From the NCBI GenBank assembly GCA_030673845.1, contig JAUTCQ010000017.1, positions 1 to 64,000 on the forward strand: a stretch of DNA of 64,000 nt, given 5' to 3'. The position numbers and the translations under genes were made by a program. Origin of the DNA: Verrucomicrobiota bacterium JB022 (GTDB taxonomy: Bacteria; Verrucomicrobiota; Verrucomicrobiia; Opitutales; Oceanipulchritudinaceae). Every line of letters starts with the position of its first letter. Within the stretch, counting starts at the first letter, position 1. The notes beneath the pieces were generated by a model that searched no databases, was not told the DNA's origin, and saw only the letters and a program-made list of their open reading frames with translations. Of this stretch, positions 59,429 through 64,000 are shown piece after piece.

Positions 59429-60658
59429 GTGGGGGAAGCTCCCCGCGTGTCGACTCCCCGGGCCGTTCTCGTCTGCAACCAAGGCTGGCATCTCGAAGCC
59501 CCCAGTGGCGCCAATCGCCTGGGTAGCGACGTGGCGCGTGCGCTGGCCGCCGAGGGTGCCGAGGTGCACTATCTCTGCGTGTCGCCCGCCGGCCCTTACG
59601 ACCAGCCGGTGGAGAGCGAGGGGGTGCAGGTGTGGAGGCACCCGCCGGCCCCGGCCAAGGCCAAGGGCTGGGCGCGCCTGCAACACCACCTGCGCGAGAG
59701 CGAGCGGCTGGCCCGCTGCATTTACGGGCAGACGCGGATCGACCTTGTCTACGGCCACACGCCCCTGCAGTACGCCGGTGCGCTACGCCCTTTGCGGGCG
59801 CGCAAACGCCCACGGCTGGCCTATGCGGTCCACAGCCCCTACGCGCTGGAGATGCGCTACAACGACGAGGCCCACGAGCCCCGTAGCTGGATGCGCGCCG
59901 TGCGGCAGGGCATGTTTCGCCTGATCGAGCGGCAGGTGCTGCAAAAGAGCGACTTTGTGCACGGCTTCTCGGCCTATACGGGCAAGTGCCTGCGCGAGCT
60001 GTATGGGCCTCGCCTGTGTGCCGGCTACGAGGCCTGGCCGGCCTGGGCCGATCTCGAACACTTCCAGCCCCGGCACGACTTCGACCTCGCCAACTTCCTC
60101 GGTGGGCCGCCGCTGGAGCCGGGCGAGCGCGTGTTCTTTACCCTGCGCCGCCTGCAACCGCGCATGGGGCTGGAAAACCTGATCGAAGCCGCCGCCCGAC
60201 TCGCCCAAGAGGGGCACAAGTTTCGCCTGTTGATCGGTGGCAGCGGGCCCCTGCGCTCCGCGCTCGAAGATCAGGCGGCCTTGCACGACCTGCGGGCCCG
60301 CGTGCGCTTCCTTGGCCGGCTCGACGACGCCGACATCCCGCGCCTCTACACGGCGGCCGACTGCTTTATCCTGCCCACCCGGGGGCTCGAGTGCTTTGGG
60401 CTGATCGTGCTCGAAGCCTGGGCCTGCGGCACCCCGGTGATCGCGACCCCGGTGGGGGCCATCCCGGAGCTGTTCGACGACCCGGAGTGGAGGGGCTGGC
60501 TGACCCGCGATGCCTCGGCCGAAGCCCTCACCGAGCGTATGCGGGCCTTCCTGCAAGAGCCCCCCGCCAGCTCGCCGGAGCCTTATCGGGAAAGGTCCCG
60601 CCTCTGGGATAAGAACAAACGCCTAGGTGAGCTGCTGGAACGCCTCAAAAGAGCTTAG
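59429..60658 (+). CDS. GT4-family glycosyltransferase
   Basis: The product has 409 residues from the GTG at 59429; the GTG at 59447 (giving VSTPRAVLVCNQG) is equally plausible. It has the GT-B pattern: EAPSGANRLGSDVARALAAE at the N-terminus, FFTLRRLQPRMGLENLIEAA, LIGGSGPLRSALED, and the donor-site GLECFGLIVLEAWACGTPVI with ATPVGAIPELFDD. Probable substrate is a nucleotide sugar; the product cannot be told. It is divergent from murE, sharing a 62-base gap. Confidence 0.9.
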   Translation: MGEAPRVSTPRAVLVCNQGWHLEAPSGANRLGSDVARALAAEGAEVHYLCVSPAGPYDQPVESEGVQVWRHPPAPAKAKGWARLQHHLRESERLARCIYGQTRIDLVYGHTPLQYAGALRPLRARKRPRLAYAVHSPYALEMRYNDEAHEPRSWMRAVRQGMFRLIERQVLQKSDFVHGFSAYTGKCLRELYGPRLCAGYEAWPAWADLEHFQPRHDFDLANFLGGPPLEPGERVFFTLRRLQPRMGLENLIEAAARLAQEGHKFRLLIGGSGPLRSALEDQAALHDLRARVRFLGRLDDADIPRLYTAADCFILPTRGLECFGLIVLEAWACGTPVIATPVGAIPELFDDPEWRGWLTRDASAEALTERMRAFLQEPPASSPEPYRERSRLWDKNKRLGELLERLKRA

Positions 60659-60729
60659 CCGCAAGGCTTTCACAAGTATTTGATACAGTTTGCTTTGAGA
60701 AATGATGGAGGAGCGGCTAAACTCGCCAT

Positions 60730-61368
60730 ATGAATTCTCGTCTCGTTGCGCTCCTGCCCATCCTCTGCACGGCAACCCTTTCTGCCTCGATTTCACTCGA
60801 GTTTTCCTTCACTGCCACCGCGTCCGGGGCCGATCCACTGGGCCTCGACGGGGCTACGTTTTCCTTTTTCGCCTCGTCCGACGATGAGGTCTATAGCGAC
60901 TTCGGCGGCTTTGCCTACCTGGAGTTCGACACCATCCAGCTCACGCTCTCCGGCAGCTCGATGTCGGACGGCACTTACTCGCTCACAGAGCTCAACAGCG
61001 GGCCGATCGGTGCCGTCCCCGATGCCGGCAGCGATACCTCCATTCTGTTGCTCGACAGCGGCGGCGGCCCCGTCGATTTCACCGTCGGCTCGTTCTTTGA
61101 GCTGCGCAACTTTTCGCCCTACAGCTCCGCTAGCGTCGGCGGCTTCGTCAACCCCGGCGACGCCGTCTTGCCAGAGCACTTCGACGGGCTGGTGGTCGAC
61201 GGCGCGGGCTTCCCCAGCTTCAACATCCGCACCCTGCCCGACCTCGGCTACTACAGCTACACCTACGCGCCCTTTACCGTCTCCGTCATCCCCGAGCCTG
61301 GGGTATATGGAGCCCTGGCCGGCCTGGGTGCCCTCGGCTTCGTAGCCTACCGCCGCAAGCGCGCCTAA
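60730..61368 (+). CDS. PEP-CTERM sorted exported protein, first of three
   Basis: The product has 212 residues. A short signal peptide (LVALLPILCTATLSA) opens it, and the body is strand-rich: ISLEFSFTATASGADPLGLD, ATFSFFASSDDEVYSDFGGF, IQLTLSGSSMSDGTYSL. The tail is VIPEPGVYGALAGLGALGFV then AYRRKRA, an exosortase substrate signature with PEPG. It is paralogous to the next two genes. Confidence 0.9.
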   Translation: MNSRLVALLPILCTATLSASISLEFSFTATASGADPLGLDGATFSFFASSDDEVYSDFGGFAYLEFDTIQLTLSGSSMSDGTYSLTELNSGPIGAVPDAGSDTSILLLDSGGGPVDFTVGSFFELRNFSPYSSASVGGFVNPGDAVLPEHFDGLVVDGAGFPSFNIRTLPDLGYYSYTYAPFTVSVIPEPGVYGALAGLGALGFVAYRRKRA

Positions 61369-61397
61369 CGCCAATTTCATTCCTTTGCAGCCCTTCC

Positions 61398-61433
61398 GAG
61401 CCCGACCGGGAAAATCTCCTGGCCGGGCTCTTT
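61398..61433 (+). terminator. Weak terminator after the first gene of the trio
   Basis: A 7-bp stem GAGCCCG / CGGGCTC, extendable inward with one bulge, is followed by three T only. Confidence 0.5.
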
Positions 61434-61512
61434 GCAATCTGTATCACGAAATTTAATAGGCGATATGATTTACATTGATTGCAGGCTGAATGCCCAGCAT
61501 AACGGCAGGCCT

Positions 61513-62148
61513 ATGAAGCGCCTCATCCTGTCTACTCTGTCTCTGCTGGCGGCTGCCTCGGCCTTTGCCAGCCTGTCGATCACGTTCCAGTTCAACCCGA
61601 CGGCGGTCGATACCGATACCTTCGGCCTCAACGGCTCGACTTTCACTTTTGTCGCCACCACCAGCCAGGAGACCTACCAACCGATGGACATCTTCGGCTT
61701 TCCTTCCCTCACTTGGGATGAGGTGTCTCTTTCCATCACTGGAAGCGCGTCGAACGACGGCAGTTACATCCTCTCTCCTACTGCGTCTGCCAATATTTAC
61801 GCCATACCCAGCTACTCCAACACGGCCCTTTTGTTCTTGGACGACGTTCTCAACTACGCATTCTTCGACGCCGAGCTTCAGTTTAGAATCCACGGTTTCA
61901 GCGGGGAAGCCGCTAGCGTCACCTCCGCTATCTCGGCGGGGGACGCCGTAATGCCGGAGCATTTTGAAGGACTTGCGTTCGCCCCTGCGGTTTTTGATGT
62001 GCGTACCCTGGGTGATAACGATTACAGGGAATACAACCACGACGCCTACACGGTGAATATCGTCGCCGTGCCCGAGCCCTCCACTTACGCTGCGATCGCC
62101 GGCCTGGGTGTGCTCGGCCTCGTCGCCTATCGCCGCAAGCGCGCCTAA
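61513..62148 (+). CDS. PEP-CTERM sorted exported protein, second of three
   Basis: The product has 211 residues from the ATG at 61513 (MKRLILSTLSLLAAASAFA); an upstream in-frame start at 61432 lies outside the signal peptide pattern. The body has FGLNGSTFTFVATTSQETYQ and VSLSITGSASNDGSYILSPT. The tail is VPEPSTYAAIAGLGVLGLVA then YRRKRA. It resembles the third copy along its whole length, and bases before the start (CATAACGGCAGGCCTATG) match those of the third copy. Confidence 0.9.
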   Translation: MKRLILSTLSLLAAASAFASLSITFQFNPTAVDTDTFGLNGSTFTFVATTSQETYQPMDIFGFPSLTWDEVSLSITGSASNDGSYILSPTASANIYAIPSYSNTALLFLDDVLNYAFFDAELQFRIHGFSGEAASVTSAISAGDAVMPEHFEGLAFAPAVFDVRTLGDNDYREYNHDAYTVNIVAVPEPSTYAAIAGLGVLGLVAYRRKRA

Positions 62149-62243
62149 CCATTCCTCATTTTTCAAGCGCTCATCAGGTGCATTAATCCTGGGCATAAAA
62201 AGCGTTGATTTTGGGGCCATTGCCCACGATAACGACAAGCCTC

Positions 62244-62879
62244 ATGAAACGCCTCGTCTTGTCCTCCGTCTCCTTGCTCGCGACCGTCTCTGCCTTTGCC
62301 GGCTTCTCGATCGCTTTTTCATTCGAGCCGACCGCTTTCGACAGCGATACCTACGGCCTCAACGGCTCCACCTTCTCCTTCGTCGCCACCACCAGCCAGG
62401 AAGTCTACTCCGAATTTCAGAGCATCGGGCTGGCCCAGTTGACCTGGGACACCGTTACGCTCTCGATTTCCGGCAGCGTTTCCAGCGACGGGTCTTACTC
62501 CTTGGTCGACGCCGATGGCGGTACCTTGATTGCGCTGCCCAATGCCGACGGGGCCAACATCCTGTTCACGGAAGACAGCAGTTTCCCCATCTTCGACCTC
62601 GGCACGGCCTTCCGCCTCGACGACGTGGTCTTCGCGAGCAACTTCACCAATGATTCGAGCCTCGCGCCGGGTAGCGCCGTGAGCCCCGCCCACTTCGACG
62701 GGCTCATCATCAACGAAGGCTTTGGGCTGATCGAGCTGCAACCGGTCGGCGGCGGCACGGCCACCTATTACGAAACCGGCAGCTTTATCGTCACCGTCGT
62801 GCCCGAGCCCTCTACCTACGCCGCGATCGCCGGCCTGGGCGTGCTCGGCTTCGTGGCCCTGCGCCGCAAGCGCGCGTAG
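62244..62879 (+). CDS. PEP-CTERM sorted exported protein, third of three
   Basis: The product has 211 residues from the ATG at 62244 (MKRLVLSSVSLLATVSAFA). The body has YGLNGSTFSFVATTSQEVYS and VTLSISGSVSSDGSYSLVDA. The tail is VPEPSTYAAIAGLGVLGFVA then LRRKRA. It is close to the second copy. Each protein of the trio may be a variable surface or matrix component. The end faces the terminator of the convergent thioredoxin-like gene. Confidence 0.9.
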   Translation: MKRLVLSSVSLLATVSAFAGFSIAFSFEPTAFDSDTYGLNGSTFSFVATTSQEVYSEFQSIGLAQLTWDTVTLSISGSVSSDGSYSLVDADGGTLIALPNADGANILFTEDSSFPIFDLGTAFRLDDVVFASNFTNDSSLAPGSAVSPAHFDGLIINEGFGLIELQPVGGGTATYYETGSFIVTVVPEPSTYAAIAGLGVLGFVALRRKRA

Positions 62880-62900
62880 TCTCACCCGCTTTCTGCGCAC

Positions 62901-62933
62901 AAAAAAGCCCGGCTCCTGCAGAGGACCGGGCTT
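62901..62933 (-). terminator. Minus-strand terminator of the thioredoxin-family gene
   Basis: On the minus strand, a stem AAGCCCGG / CCGGGCTT is followed by T (six A at 62901-62906 on the plus strand). It is 10 bases beyond the stop of the 62943 gene. Confidence 0.8.
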
Positions 62934-62942
62934 GCGTGTTTT

Positions 62943-63527
62943 TTAGCCGAAGTATTTGGGCGCGTTCCCCGCTTTCCATTTGATATTGCAGCCGGTGGCG
63001 GGCTTTTGCTCGTCTTCGGGGATCGTCTGCCCCGCGAGTAAGGCGTCGAGCGCACGGCGCAGGTCGGCCCCGGTCACGGGCTTGTTGTTGCCAGGGCGGG
63101 AGTCGTCGTACTGGCCGCGGTAGACGAGCTTCTGATCCTGGTCGAAGAGGTAGATATCGGGCGTGCAGGCAGCGCGAAAGTCCTTGGCCACCTCCTGCTT
63201 CTCGTCGAAGAGGTAGGGGAAGGGGTAGCCGAACTCCTCGGCGTCGGCCTTCATGCGCGGCGGCGCGTCGTCGGGGTAAGAAATCGTGTCGTTGCTGTTG
63301 ATCGCCACCGTGGCGATGCCCTGCTCCTGATACGCACGCGCCAGCTCCGCCAAGTGCTTTTTCAGCAGCTTTACGTAGGGGCAGTGGTTGCAGATAAACA
63401 GCACCAGCAGCCCCTTGGCCCCCTCGTAATCGGAGAGGGAGACCATCTGCTGGTCGACGACGTTGCGCAGGCTGAAGCGCGGGCAAGGCGTGCCCAGCGC
63501 TAACATGGTGGAAGGGGTGAGGGCCAT
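62943..63527 (-). CDS. Thioredoxin-family (AhpC/TSA-like) protein
   Basis: From the ATG at 63527 the product is 194 residues. It has the redoxin layout: FSLRNVVDQQMVSLSDYEGA, then LLVLFICNHCPYVKLLKKHL with a CxxC pair (CNHC) in the peroxiredoxin-like position, ATVAINSNDTISYPDDAPPR, and TPDIYLFDQDQKLVYRGQYD. No signal peptide is seen. It is close to the family of cytoplasmic thiol-disulfide or peroxiredoxin-like proteins, and might be a peroxiredoxin. The gene upstream on the same strand is the DUF2059-like gene. Confidence 0.85.
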   Translation of the reverse strand: MALTPSTMLALGTPCPRFSLRNVVDQQMVSLSDYEGAKGLLVLFICNHCPYVKLLKKHLAELARAYQEQGIATVAINSNDTISYPDDAPPRMKADAEEFGYPFPYLFDEKQEVAKDFRAACTPDIYLFDQDQKLVYRGQYDDSRPGNNKPVTGADLRRALDALLAGQTIPEDEQKPATGCNIKWKAGNAPKYFG

Positions 63528-63571
63528 GAGACCAGCATTGGGCCAAAGGCGCGAGGCGTCAAGGGAGCACC

Positions 63572-64000
63572 CTATTTGTCCTTCTTGGGCAAGAGCCCAC
63601 GCAGGCCGCCCGTGACCCCTGCCTTTTCGAGCGTCTTTTGCGCCTCGTCGACCTGTTTGAGCTGGCTGGCCTGCACCTGCGCCTGGGCCGTCTGGAGGCG
63701 GGCCTGCAGCTCGGGCATCAGTTGCTCCATGTATTGCTTGCCGATCTCCATCGAGCGGCGAGTCAGCTCTGGCTGCCTTTCGAGCAGCTTCTGGCCGATG
63801 TCGCTCTGATAAAAGGCGATCAGCTGCTTCAGCTCGTCGCCGGTGTAGGCCTGGGCGTAAGCTTCCTGGATCTTCGGGGCGAAGTTTTCCCACGCCATGG
63901 CCTCTTCGAACCAGTTGGCAAACTCGTTGGCCACGGCCTGCGAATCGGCCTGAGAGCTGGTGGCACCAAGGGCCGACTGCAGGAGCCCGTTCTTGAGCAC
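63572..64000 (-). CDS. DUF2059-like protein, truncated by the window edge
   Basis: Only the C-terminal 142 residues are visible, from the edge to the stop at 63572. They contain YTGDELKQLIAFYQSDIGQK and MEIGKQYMEQLMPELQARLQ, characteristic of DUF2059, a helical domain in exported proteins. The apparent GTG at 64000 is likely just chance, and a signal peptide would lie beyond the window. The C-terminus is basic (LLPKKDK). Confidence 0.75.
   Translation of the reverse strand: MLKNGLLQSALGATSSQADSQAVANEFANWFEEAMAWENFAPKIQEAYAQAYTGDELKQLIAFYQSDIGQKLLERQPELTRRSMEIGKQYMEQLMPELQARLQTAQAQVQASQLKQVDEAQKTLEKAGVTGGLRGLLPKKDK

Overview
The window looks like a high-GC Gram-negative chromosome, most likely Verrucomicrobiota (class Opitutae or a close relative). 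The reasons are an outer-membrane machinery (BamA, Skp, LpxD, YdbH/YnbE/YdbL-like, TonB receptor), a meso-diaminopimelate-type MurE, five PEP-CTERM proteins ending in the arginine-rich tails RRRKA or RRKRA, and interspersed intergenic repeats that I associate from memory with this phylum. The phylum assignment is an inference. No rRNA, tRNA or CRISPR array was seen.

Layout. 1-1.1 kb holds two tandem copies of a secreted Trp-rich protein gene (the first cut by the window edge). purD follows on the minus strand. From 2.8 to 12.3 kb is a plus-strand housekeeping block: L25, pth, rpsF, ssb, rplI, dnaB, bamA, skp, lpxD, prs. From 12.7 to 15.7 kb are a secreted hypothetical, an HtrA-type protease and pyrE. 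From 15.9 to 23.0 kb are a large TonB-dependent receptor with a secreted partner, a thioredoxin-like exported protein and another Trp-rich secreted protein. From 23.2 to 28.6 kb are coaC, an unknown gene coupled to mscS, and a pseudokinase-PEGA-FGE membrane protein. From 28.8 to 31.7 kb are a small membrane protein, a TonB-C protein, the SRP RNA gene and dnaX with a nine-A slippery run that can extend the protein in the -1 frame.

From 31.7 to 40.6 kb on the minus strand are three tandem secreted cyclophilin-like proteins carrying the same Trp/Tyr-rich C-terminal region as the proteins at 1 kb and 22 kb, then a fused GT4-GT2 glycosyltransferase and an aspartate aminotransferase. From 40.8 to 44.0 kb are two PEP-CTERM genes with duplicated 3' ends and terminators, an unknown gene and galE.

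From 44.3 to 53.0 kb is a compact Mu-like head module: a small unknown protein, terminase, DUF935-type portal, gpI-like protease, decoration-like protein, capsid, gp36-like protein, a small protein and a fibre-like protein. No tail, integrase, transposase, lysis or regulatory gene is visible, and inverted repeats of two families sit in four of its gene gaps. A predicted structured RNA lies just upstream. This is the best candidate for an undescribed system, for example a domesticated capsid or gene-transfer-agent-like particle.

From 53.1 to 57.8 kb is a LolA-like protein followed by a YdbH-YnbE-YdbL-type operon, presumably for lipid traffic to the outer membrane. Then come murE (minus), a GT4 glycosyltransferase, three tandem PEP-CTERM genes, a thioredoxin-family protein and a DUF2059-like protein cut by the right edge.
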